From the NCBI GenBank assembly GCA_031411935.1, contig JANOBY010000125.1, forward strand, positions 1 to 44,545: 44,545 bases of DNA. The letters are read 5' to 3'. The notes under the pieces are model-generated. The model was given only the letters and a program-made list of their open reading frames with translations. It was not told where the DNA came from and did not search any database. This document shows, one piece after another, positions 33,501-40,401 of this stretch. The stretch is from JAQGHR01 sp031411935 (lineage in GTDB: Bacteria > Planctomycetota > Planctomycetia > Isosphaerales > Isosphaeraceae). The stretch's first letter is position 1; each line of letters begins with the position of its first letter. A program made the position numbers and the translations under genes.

Positions 33501-35291
33501 GTTCGTGGCGGCGTCAGGACCGCTGTTGGTCACCGTCACCAGATAGTCGAAGTTCGAGCCCAGGTTGGCCGAGGGCTTAGGGGCGATCGTGAGGGCAAGG
33601 TTTGAAACGTTGGATCTCACCACGGGGCGAACGAGCGAGAATCCAGATGTATTGCCGAGAAAGTCGGTGGCCGTGGCTGTCACGAAGTGGCCGATTGTGG
33701 CGGGTGCATTCAGGGTCTCGTTGATCGTCGCGTTGCCCTGGCCATCAGTCGTGACAGTGGTCTGCCCGATCAGGAATCGGCCCTCACCAGCTCCCGTAGG
33801 GTCGGCCTCGGGGCTCGAGAAGAACTGGATTATAAACAGGGTGTTCGGCTGACTATTGAAAGTACCGCGGATCAAGGTCAGCCTGTCCGCCGTCCCCACG
33901 GTTGTGAGCACGGGGTAATTTTGCAGGTCATTCGGCCCTGTGTCCCTGTCCTGAAAGTCATTGGGGACCGGCTGCCCCGCGCTTGAGAATAAGCTGATCC
34001 CGGGGCCGGTATTGCTGAAAATGGCGTTGCTGAGGATCGAGTTGCGGCGACCGGCCGCAATATTGATGCCGCCCGCCTGGAGCGCCGCGCCGTTCCATGC
34101 AAGCACATTCGCGGCGCCGATCTCTGTCCCGCCGATCAGTGTTCCGCTGCTCCCGTTGAGAGAGATCCCGGCGCCCTGATTTCCCAGGTTATTGAGGCCC
34201 GTATTGTCTGCACCAATGATGTTGCCCTGGATCAGGCCATTGTCGCCGTTTACGAACGCGATGCCCGCGCCCCGATTACCGGATATGATGTTACGGGAAG
34301 CCGTGTCCAGACCTCCGATCGTCGTCCGCGCCGCCCCCATGTTGGAGATTCCGGCTCCGCCGTTGGGGACGGCCACGAAGCCTCCGAGCGTCCCCCCGCC
34401 GCCGAGCGACGAGGGGTTGCCATCCACTCCGATATAATTGGCGACGATGGTCGTCCCGGTCGAGGTCGCATCGGCAATTGTGATTCCATTGTTGCCGTTG
34501 CCGGAGATCGCATTAAACTGGCCAGGCTCGATTCCGCCGATTTCGGTGTTGCTCGCCTGGCTGATGGATATCCCATCACCTGAATTGCCTTGCGGAGAGA
34601 GGCCCGAGGAGCTTGTGCCGATAAAGTTGCCTCGGATGCGGTTCCCGTTCGCGTTAGGGCCGATGATGGTCACCCCGTCGCCCGAGTTGCCCGAGATCAC
34701 GTTGCCCCGAGACCTCGTGATTTCAACCCCGCCGATCACATTATTGGAGCCCCCGGCGATGTAGATGCCCGAGATCCCGTTCGGACGGCTCTGGCTGGTG
34801 TTCGATGACACGCCGATATAGTTCGATAAGATGCTGTTGCTATTGCTATTCGTGATCCGGATCCCAGAGCCCTTGAAGCCGATGATTGATAGGCCTTCAA
34901 TTCGGTTATTGCTCGCGGTCAGCCTCAGTCCATGCACCCCGGCTCCAGCGGTGGAGCCATCAAGCTCGATCACCGGCTTACTGCTGGTCGGGTCCTGGGA
35001 CCGACCGTCGATAAGGAGGGTATCCGAGATTGCCGGCAAGGCAGATCCCAGTTGTATGGTCCGAACCTGCCCCGCACCGCCCGATGGAATCGCGAAATTG
35101 ATCGTATCCGTGCCCGGATTATCGTTAGCGAGGACAATCGCTGCTCGCAGCGAATTCAGTCCCGAATCCGCCGTGTTCCTCACGGTATAGACAGCCAGGA
35201 GTTTGCGGTCCTCCAGTGGCTCCAGATACGGTCGTCGAGTCGACTCGGTCCGTGCTGATTTAAGCCGGAAACCGCTACGCTTGCTGCTCAT
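30591..35291 (-). CDS. Giant modular surface protein (beta-helix, DUF11, Calx-beta)
   Basis: A 1566-residue predicted surface protein. The N-terminal RRPYLEPLEDRKLLA signature is followed by a YTVRNTADSGLNSLRAAI domain. A right-handed beta-helix comes next (about 100-450, many NVISGN/GNFIG rungs), then a linker with FFSSPEADPTGAGEG. Five DUF11 domains stand in tandem (about 563-680, 683-815, 820-950, 954-1085 and 1087-1205), each with a [VT]TN-x-GP-type motif or close variant. A Calx-beta domain (1210-1320), an Ig-like module (1324-1440) and a YSDRDGDAVTVKI terminal module complete it. GGAG stands nine bases before the ATG. Likely an adhesin or cell-wall component; no catalytic site is visible. 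Confidence 0.88.
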   Translation of the reverse strand: MSSKRSGFRLKSARTESTRRPYLEPLEDRKLLAVYTVRNTADSGLNSLRAAIVLANDNPGTDTINFAIPSGGAGQVRTIQLGSALPAISDTLLIDGRSQDPTSSKPVIELDGSTAGAGVHGLRLTASNNRIEGLSIIGFKGSGIRITNSNSNSILSNYIGVSSNTSQSRPNGISGIYIAGGSNNVIGGVEITRSRGNVISGNSGDGVTIIGPNANGNRIRGNFIGTSSSGLSPQGNSGDGISISQASNTEIGGIEPGQFNAISGNGNNGITIADATSTGTTIVANYIGVDGNPSSLGGGGTLGGFVAVPNGGAGISNMGAARTTIGGLDTASRNIISGNRGAGIAFVNGDNGLIQGNIIGADNTGLNNLGNQGAGISLNGSSGTLIGGTEIGAANVLAWNGAALQAGGINIAAGRRNSILSNAIFSNTGPGISLFSSAGQPVPNDFQDRDTGPNDLQNYPVLTTVGTADRLTLIRGTFNSQPNTLFIIQFFSSPEADPTGAGEGRFLIGQTTVTTDGQGNATINETLNAPATIGHFVTATATDFLGNTSGFSLVRPVVRSNVSNLALTIAPKPSANLGSNFDYLVTVTNSGPDAATNLTFVMTTPVSLSFQGSDLVDVTSPVPGRIIATLPSIPAATLRTFRISVRPSVTGQVVSTATVTLNEIDPDPSNNTDTEVTRINVPVDLGVVMTADPTLVTVGDELAIVAVATNYPRPNVATGSATQSVMEITLPDGVTLVSAATGNQGGITTAGNTVTAQLGTIALSNSVAVRLLVRAPIVMPDPAIMTFSAVVRSAEIEVETDPGSDLHPNTVDINVPLVPSSDLGVIFTGNTSSVLRGQNVTFTYSVTNRGPSEATNVRFENVLHAGFTLADLSAPSPISDPNSNTRTISSQRVGDITTITGFFGVIASGATVTGTITVTATQAGAVSNTATVSRAEPDPTSSNDTATALTYVDPTEVSVRSTSPVGSVQAGEPLTYTLVVRNTGPATATNVTLVDTLPLGVIVLSRDTNQGSIESQTGVGGTINEGSRLVTATIGTLAPNAEAIVTIVVIPQRSARLINLVSVSRAEIDTDPTTDSLTILTDVSPVDLGLSSSATPGTGNVGDSITVITRVTNNGPYRATGIQLTSLVPAGFQVVSASSSQGSAANSGSSVIGAIGELATGASATVTIVGVPLTGGTFGFDSSISGRDQFDPKSANDISRASVSVANSAGVLDFASASFSAAEASGQAVVTITRSRGTLGVVTVNYATAGGSAVAGTHYTAVSGSVTFAAGETTRTIIVPLKSDGLVRGNLTVGLRLSSPGGGATLGSNATATLVILDSDRDVTGPMVVDVLNRGLGRSMTGVALVFNEALRADRATDPANYTLFASRRGGEVQVPIDAILYDVASRTVTITPFNRLAMNTFYRVVVNADTPTGVQDVSGNLARGDGANNGRDYSASFARGNSLLYSDRDGDAVTVKITNGLLDLCRDSTGEGMQLRILSNGRRSLLTGNVRRRSLTSDGVSSFQSIIGAGFGGRVDSRLTTPNFYVNDVTASLRLNTASPGIPSTGTASAKSLIASRSLLRGRGQ

Positions 35292-35364
35292 ATTCGTCTA
35301 CTCCAGCTCGGGCAAATCACCGGAACCGTATACGTTCGGGGCAGGTCGACGCCCCTGAAAACTC

Positions 35365-35393
35365 CGAACAATCTTACCGCGTAAGATTGTTCG
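35365..35393. repeat. Perfect 13-bp inverted repeat upstream of the giant surface gene
   Basis: CGAACAATCTTAC-CGC-GTAAGATTGTTCG is a perfect palindrome with 13-base arms and a three-base centre. It lies 74 bases upstream of the surface gene's ATG. It could be an operator or a stable leader hairpin; the AT content of the arms is high for this region. Confidence 0.85.
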
Positions 35394-35493
35394 AATATGA
35401 CGGAATGTACAATGACCATACACACGCAAGTCCATCCATGTCAATCACTGATCCACCCGCGTATCTTGTTGCGGACAGATCCAGCAATCGCCA

Positions 35494-35519
35494 TGAGGAC
35501 CCGGGGCCGCGGGTCATCA
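35494..35519. repeat. Imperfect GC-rich hairpin downstream of ilvD
   Basis: TGAGGACCCG and CGGGTCATCA pair with one mismatch around GGGCCG. No T-run follows on either strand. The flanks TGAGGAC/GTCATC match those of the hairpin at 35601-35629. Confidence 0.6.
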
Positions 35520-35600
35520 GCATCATCGGTTAACACGTCTTCTTGATGGAGCACGAATCTCCATTTTGCCGCACACGATCGCTTGGCATGACAATTGTGC

Positions 35601-35629
35601 TGAGGACGCCGATCGCATCGGCGTCATCG
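35601..35629. repeat. Perfect 9-bp hairpin just downstream of ilvD
   Basis: GACGCCGAT-CGC-ATCGGCGTC has nine perfect pairs around CGC, and the stem extends outward with one mismatch. It begins about 50 bases after the ilvD stop and could protect or end the transcript, although no T-run follows. Confidence 0.75.
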
Positions 35630-35679
35630 GCACTTGTGTCGAGCGCCTCATCCTCTGACGTTGAAGGGGGGGGAATCGT

Positions 35680-37563
35680 TCAGTCCCACTTCAAGATGGC
35701 GCCCGTGTGCGCACTGGTGGCCATCCTGGCGTACTTGGCAAGATATCCCGTGGTAGCTCGGGACTTCGGGGGGACCCATCGGGTTCGGCGCTCGGTCATG
35801 ACCTCGTCACTAACCCTTACGCTTAGGAGACCCGCCGGGATATCGATTTCGATCAAGTCGCCCGGCTCAATCAGGCCGATTGGCCCACCGACGGCCCCCT
35901 CGGGGCTCACGTGGCCAATCGACGCACCCGCCGTCCCACCCGAGAAGCGCCCGTCGGTCACCAAAGCGCACTTATCGCCCAGCCCCACGCCCTTGATGGC
36001 AGTGGTAGGCGCCAGCATTTCCTGCATCCCGGGGCCTCCCTTTGGCCCCTCGTATCGAATCACGACCACGTCGCCTGCCTGCACCTTGCCGAAGACGATC
36101 CCATTGTAGGCATCCTCCTCGCTTTCGAAAATTACCGCAGGGCCCACGTGCCGGAGCATGGCCTCGTCCACCCCCGCCGTCTTGACCACCGCCCCCTCGG
36201 GGGCGAGATTTCCCTTGAGGACTGAGAGCCCACCCTCCTGGGAGTAAGCGTTTGCGACGGTCCGGATCACGTCGTATGGGTCATAACTGTCGTTTCCCGT
36301 ATTGCCGCCGGGAGCAGTGAGGACAGCCACGTTTGACTCCGACCCCTCCACGCTCGGCACGCTCCAGGCCACCGTGGAGCGCACTCCCCCAGGACGGACC
36401 TGCGTGAGCATTCTGGCGACTTCGGACGCGTCTGACGCGCGGACGTCGTACGCAGCGATGTTCTCGCCCAGGGTGCGGCCGGTCACGGTGGAGCAGGACA
36501 GATCCATCAGGCCGGGGCAGCCTCGGGCGACCTCGCCGAGGATGGTGTGGATCCCCCCGGCGCGTGCCACGTCTTCCACATGATACTTGCCCGAGGGGGC
36601 CACCTTGCAGATATTCGGCGTGCGCCGAGAGAGGTCGTTGATCCGATCAAGGGTGTACGGCACATTCGCCTCGTGGGCGATCGCAAGCAGGTGCAGCAGT
36701 GTGTTGGTGCTCCCGCCCATGGCCATGTCCAGCACCATCGCGTTGTCGAAAGCGGCCAGTGTGGCAATCTCACGGGGGAGGATGCCGTGCCCCTCGCCGA
36801 GCCGGCCGAAGTCTCGTGCCATCTCTACGATTCGCTTCGAGGCGTCCTGGTAGAGCCGGCGCCGGTCGGCCGAGGTGGCCAGGATCGTCCCGTTGCCGGG
36901 CAGGGCCATCCCCATCGCCTCGGCCAGGCAATTCATGCTATTGGCTGTGAACATGCCCGAGCATGACCCGCAGGTCGGGCAGGCCGCCTTCTCGATCTCT
37001 TCGAGCTCTTCGGCCGTAATCTGCCCTTGCTGGCGCTTGGCGCCGGCGATGAAGGCGTCGATCAGGTCCACCGTCTGGCCGCTCTCGGTCTTGCCCGCCT
37101 CCATCGGCCCGCCCGAGACAAAGATTGTGGGGATGTTGCACCTCATGGCGCCCATGAACATCCCGGGGACGATCTTGTCGCAGTTGGGGATGCAGATCAT
37201 GGCGTCGAAGCGGTGGGCCTCGATCATGGTCTCGACGCTATCGGCAATGATCTCACGCGAGGGCAGGGAGTACTTCATCCCGCGATGCCCCATTGCGATC
37301 CCGTCATCCACGCCGATCGTGTTGAACAGGAAAGGCACGCCCCCGGCCGCCCGGACGCATTCCTTCACGTAGTTGCCCACCTCCTGGAGATGGACATGGC
37401 CGGGGATGATGTCGACGTGGCTGTTGCAGATGGCGATGAAGGGCTTGTTCCAGTCACCTTCCTGCACGCCGGTGGCCCGGAGCAGGCTGCGATGCCCCGC
37501 GCGGGCATCGCCCTTCTTGATCGTGTCCGAGCGCATCGGCCGGGAGGATTCATCGGAAGCCAT
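35680..37563 (-). CDS. ilvD: Dihydroxy-acid dehydratase
   Basis: A 627-residue enzyme of the IlvD/Edd family, which turns 2,3-dihydroxy-isovalerate and its isoleucine-pathway homologue into the 2-oxo acids in branched-chain amino-acid synthesis. The iron-sulfur ligand cysteines are in AICNSH, IPNCDKIVPG and CPTCGSCSGMFTANSM. The MAMGGSTNT segment and the C-terminal TDGRFSGGTAG segment are also typical. The ATG chosen starts MASDESS; homology begins a few residues later at RSDTIKKG, and an upstream TTG is unlikely. It lies 101 bases after dedA with a possible promoter of its own. No other ilv gene is in the window. Confidence 0.95.
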   Translation of the reverse strand: MASDESSRPMRSDTIKKGDARAGHRSLLRATGVQEGDWNKPFIAICNSHVDIIPGHVHLQEVGNYVKECVRAAGGVPFLFNTIGVDDGIAMGHRGMKYSLPSREIIADSVETMIEAHRFDAMICIPNCDKIVPGMFMGAMRCNIPTIFVSGGPMEAGKTESGQTVDLIDAFIAGAKRQQGQITAEELEEIEKAACPTCGSCSGMFTANSMNCLAEAMGMALPGNGTILATSADRRRLYQDASKRIVEMARDFGRLGEGHGILPREIATLAAFDNAMVLDMAMGGSTNTLLHLLAIAHEANVPYTLDRINDLSRRTPNICKVAPSGKYHVEDVARAGGIHTILGEVARGCPGLMDLSCSTVTGRTLGENIAAYDVRASDASEVARMLTQVRPGGVRSTVAWSVPSVEGSESNVAVLTAPGGNTGNDSYDPYDVIRTVANAYSQEGGLSVLKGNLAPEGAVVKTAGVDEAMLRHVGPAVIFESEEDAYNGIVFGKVQAGDVVVIRYEGPKGGPGMQEMLAPTTAIKGVGLGDKCALVTDGRFSGGTAGASIGHVSPEGAVGGPIGLIEPGDLIEIDIPAGLLSVRVSDEVMTERRTRWVPPKSRATTGYLAKYARMATSAHTGAILKWD

Positions 37564-37620
37564 GAAGGTCTCGGGGGCAAGCGATAACGTGGTTGGGAGA
37601 GTTTGCCTTGACGACAAACT

Positions 37621-37649
37621 ATCCTAGCCTACGACCCCGCCCGATCCAA
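37621..37649 (-). promoter_or_regulatory. Possible promoter of ilvD
   Basis: On the minus strand, TTGGAT (37644-37649) is followed after 17 bases by TAGGAT (37621-37626). The boxes are moderately good. It lies about 58 bases upstream of the chosen ilvD start. Confidence 0.4.
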
Positions 37650-37664
37650 GAACCCCACGGCGTG

Positions 37665-38390
37665 TTAGTCCTGTCCCTTGGCCTCGGAGACCACCAGGGG
37701 GGGCCCGTCTGAGCCCTCAATCGGTACCGCTACGAGTTCTTCCTTGCTGAACCGGGCGCGGATGACCTCGAACACGATGGGAAGGACCGAGATCGCCACG
37801 ATTGCGACCGCTACCACCTCGAAATTCTTCTTCACAAACGGGACCTCGCCGAAGAGCCGGCCCGCGAGCAGGAAGACGAGGATCCACGTCACGCCGCCCA
37901 CCACGTTGAAGATGGCAAATCGCGTATAGCTCATCTTGCCGATGCCCGCCACGAAGGGCGCGAAGGTCCGGACGATCGGCACGAAGCGGGCGATGATGAT
38001 CGTCTTCCCACCGTACTTGTCGTAGAACTTCTGGGCTTCGAGCAGGTGCTTCTTGTTCAGAAGCCACGAGCTCTCGCTACGGAAAACTCTCGGGCCGAGC
38101 TTCAGGCCAATGGCATAGTTCACGGCGTCGCCCAGGATCGCCGCCACAATCAAGAGGCCCGCCGTGAAGTAGAGGTTGATCGGCGAGTTCTCGGCCGCGG
38201 CCAGTGCTCCCACCGCGAACAGGAGCGAGTCACCGGGCAGGAACGGGGTGACGACCAGGCCGGTTTCCGCAAAGATGATCGCGAACAGGAGCACGTACAT
38301 CCACGGGCCGGTCGAGGCCGCAAGCGTGTTCAGGTAGGCCGGATCGGCCAGCTGCTTGATCGATTGGTAGAGGCTGCGGAGGCGGTCCAT
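37665..38390 (-). CDS. DedA-family membrane protein
   Basis: A 241-residue polytopic protein of the DedA/SNARE-associated superfamily, which includes lipid-carrier (undecaprenyl phosphate) and phospholipid flippases. Family residues are visible: the acidic and Pro-rich re-entrant segment FAETGLVVTPFLPGDSLLF and the later ARFVPIVRTFAPFVAGIG with its two arginines. Four or five hydrophobic segments are seen. It starts 37 bases after exbD and is probably the third gene of the exbB operon. DedA function depends on membrane potential and ion balance, so a link to the neighbouring ion-driven ExbBD-type motor is possible but not shown. Confidence 0.92.
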   Translation of the reverse strand: MDRLRSLYQSIKQLADPAYLNTLAASTGPWMYVLLFAIIFAETGLVVTPFLPGDSLLFAVGALAAAENSPINLYFTAGLLIVAAILGDAVNYAIGLKLGPRVFRSESSWLLNKKHLLEAQKFYDKYGGKTIIIARFVPIVRTFAPFVAGIGKMSYTRFAIFNVVGGVTWILVFLLAGRLFGEVPFVKKNFEVVAVAIVAISVLPIVFEVIRARFSKEELVAVPIEGSDGPPLVVSEAKGQD

Positions 38391-38427
38391 CCGGGCGGGT
38401 CCTCGGGTGTCGTGCAGGAGGTGCGAA

Positions 38428-38859
38428 TCACTTGGGAGAAGGGGCGGCCGAGCGAGGGCGGACCGGCAGTCGAACGTTCCGGATCCCGGCCGCCTCGCAG
38501 GCCGCCAGAACGTCGGCCACGTCCTGATAACTGCGGGAGGCGTCGCCCCGGATCAGGACGCCTTGGTCCTCGAAGCGAGTCTTCGCCTCCTTGAGCGCTT
38601 GGGTCAGAGTGGGCAGGTCGTATTCCTTTCCGGACATCTCGACCCGTCCGGGGGCGATCACGGCAAGCGTGAGGTCTCGCGGAGCAGCGACCAGGGGGGC
38701 GGCGCCGGCCACCTCGGGCAGCTTCACGTTGAATTGCTGCTCGTCCCAGTCGTAAAGCTTCGTGGCCGCCATGAAGAAGACGAGCAGGCAGAGGACCACG
38801 TCGACCATGGGAGTCATGTTGATGTAGGGCAGTTCGTCGGCCGAGCGTCGGGAGGGCAT
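38428..38859 (-). CDS. exbD: ExbD/TolR-family biopolymer transport protein
   Basis: A 143-residue protein with one N-terminal transmembrane helix (about 15-31, YINMTPMVDVVLCLLVFFM). The essential Asp sits in MVDVV, and a periplasmic C-terminal domain follows. It should form the proton-driven motor with the ExbB-type protein encoded 21 bases upstream. No TonB or TolA partner is visible nearby. A C-terminal VLIRGDASRSYQDVADVLAACEAAGI is the usual ExbD-type dimerisation domain. Confidence 0.93.
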   Translation of the reverse strand: MPSRRSADELPYINMTPMVDVVLCLLVFFMAATKLYDWDEQQFNVKLPEVAGAAPLVAAPRDLTLAVIAPGRVEMSGKEYDLPTLTQALKEAKTRFEDQGVLIRGDASRSYQDVADVLAACEAAGIRNVRLPVRPRSAAPSPK

Positions 38860-38880
38860 CGTGGGCAGGACTCCCCGTCG

Positions 38881-39741
38881 CTAGAGGGACTCTGTGCGGG
38901 AATGACGGGCGAGGTCGCCAGGGACCGGCACTGCGCGACGATCGGGGGCTGGGCGGAATGTGTCGCCAGCCACGAGATCGATCACCGGTCGTGCCGCATC
39001 GTCCAATTCTTTCGAGAGCAGGTCCACTTTATGGAGTAAAACATAGTACATGGCCATCGACACGATCGCGATGGCAAGTCCGATGGCCGTCATGACCAGC
39101 GCGAGGCTGATCCCATGCGCCAGGGCTTCGCTTTTGCCCGCTTTATGCGAGGAGAGCGAGTCGAACGCCTCGATCATTCCCACGATTGTGCCGAACAGTC
39201 CAAGCAATGGGGCCAGCGTGGCGGTGCCATTGAGCACCCGGCAATTGCGCTTAAGATCAAGCAACTCGCCCGCGGCGTCGTATTCGATGGCCGACCGGAT
39301 CGTGGTCGAGGGCTGGCCCCAGTAGCGGACGATCGATCCGAAGATGCGAGAGACCGGGCTCTCATTCGCCTTGCAGAGTTCAAGGGCGCGGTCGCGGTCG
39401 AGCTTCCCGGAAGCCAACCGCTCCGTGAATCGATCCACGAAGTCCCGGGGAGCCACCCGCGATCGCCTCAGGGCAATCAGCCTCTCCAGCGAGAAGCCGA
39501 TCGCCACGACCGAGCACAGAGCCAGCGGCCAGAGCATGGCATTGTCCGCGCGAAACACGCTGAGGACACTCTTGCGCGACACGCCGCCCGGGGCGGAGGT
39601 GTCGGACCGGGTCTCGGGGTTCACCCGCAATGTGGGCGCGGGCGGGGGCTGATCGCTGCCCGGCTGCTGTTGACCCATCAGCAAGGCCGCGGGGCAGGTC
39701 AGAAGGATCATCACGAGCCCGAAAGCTCTGCGGCGCACCAT
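38881..39741 (-). CDS. exbB: MotA/TolQ/ExbB proton-channel protein
   Basis: A 286-residue protein with a signal peptide (about 1-23) and a Pro-rich periplasmic stretch before the first helix (69-90). Two further helices follow at 175-197 and 210-236. The conserved core PLLGLFGTIVGMIEAF and the polar-lined helix SLALVMTAIGLAIAIVSM mark it as TolQ/ExbB. A perfect AGGAGGT stands six bases before the ATG, which fixes the start. The N-terminal signal peptide is an extension relative to E. coli ExbB and is common in planctomycete members. First gene of the exbB-exbD-dedA operon. Confidence 0.93.
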   Translation of the reverse strand: MVRRRAFGLVMILLTCPAALLMGQQQPGSDQPPPAPTLRVNPETRSDTSAPGGVSRKSVLSVFRADNAMLWPLALCSVVAIGFSLERLIALRRSRVAPRDFVDRFTERLASGKLDRDRALELCKANESPVSRIFGSIVRYWGQPSTTIRSAIEYDAAGELLDLKRNCRVLNGTATLAPLLGLFGTIVGMIEAFDSLSSHKAGKSEALAHGISLALVMTAIGLAIAIVSMAMYYVLLHKVDLLSKELDDAARPVIDLVAGDTFRPAPDRRAVPVPGDLARHSRTESL

Positions 39742-39804
39742 CCGGATACCTCCTTGCACGACCGGGCGTCGCGCCCAGGAACGGCCGCGAGCGGGTCGGG
39801 GTCG

Positions 39805-39832
39805 ATTCTAGCCGAGCCAACCGCCCTGTCAA
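39805..39832 (-). promoter_or_regulatory. Near-consensus promoter of the exbB-exbD-dedA operon
   Basis: On the minus strand, TTGACA (39827-39832, a perfect -35) is followed after 16 bases by TAGAAT (39805-39810). It lies about 64 bases before the exbB ATG and is the best promoter in the window. Confidence 0.78.
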
Positions 39833-39942
39833 CCAAAGCCACGATCGGGCAAATGGTTGCCGAAGTTCAGCCTGGAGTCGACAGCTCCGGAAATCGATCA
39901 AAAACATCAATCGGGCTAGCGCCGGGCCAATGCCCTTAAGAC

Positions 39943-40401
39943 TCAGCCTGCAGGCAACTCACTCTCATCATCCAGGGGCTCGACGCGACCTCCAGGCAGA
40001 AGTTGACCGACCACCCCGTCAAACTTCCAACGTCCCGAGTCCTCGACGAACCGGTAGACCGGACCCACGCGATTCGTGGGGCAGAGCCACACCTCGTCTC
40101 CCTCTCGCCAGACCTGGAAGTTCTTGTGGATGTTCCGCGGCATGCCGATCATCCCCCCCTGGCTGGCAAACCTGAGTGCGTGTTTTTTCTTGTAGCGGTC
40201 CGTACAGAGGGAGTGGATGGTCTGAAGATCTTGCCGATTTGCGGCTCCGATAAGATTGGTGTACGTGCGCACCGAATCACGAACTGGTCGGGTCGAGACG
40301 ATTTCCAGGGCTATGACGCCGATCACCACCATCCCGAGAACGAATAACGTCATTGTCCAGCGGCGGTTTTTGACCGGTGTCGGCGTCGTTTCAGCGGTCA
40401 C
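39943..40401 (-). CDS. Small membrane-anchored protein, possibly NTF2-like
   Basis: A 152-residue protein with one N-terminal transmembrane helix (MTLFVLGMVVIGVIALEIV) and a C-terminal domain of about 105 residues. That domain (VRTYTNLIGAANRQDLQTIHSLC and VYRFVEDSGRWKFDGVVGQ) has the pattern of NTF2/SnoaL-like or nuclear-transport-factor-fold proteins. The GTG start overlaps the stop of the upstream GTPase gene in a GTGA quadruplet. A longer reading that extends far into the GTPase gene is a shadow and was not used. The link to the GTPases is positional; the function is unknown. Confidence 0.75.
   Translation of the reverse strand: MTAETTPTPVKNRRWTMTLFVLGMVVIGVIALEIVSTRPVRDSVRTYTNLIGAANRQDLQTIHSLCTDRYKKKHALRFASQGGMIGMPRNIHKNFQVWREGDEVWLCPTNRVGPVYRFVEDSGRWKFDGVVGQLLPGGRVEPLDDESELPAG

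Larger units (their letters stand above)
35292..35679. other. Intergenic region with three hairpins
   Basis: About 390 bases between ilvD and the giant surface gene. No coding frame was accepted. Three inverted repeats lie here (35365-35393, 35494-35519, 35601-35629), none followed by a T-run. A short G-run (GGGGGGGG) lies near 35667. Confidence 0.7.

Noticed and set aside
35498..35629. Rho-independent terminators for ilvD
   Set aside because: Stems are good, but no run of T follows on either strand; reported as hairpins only.
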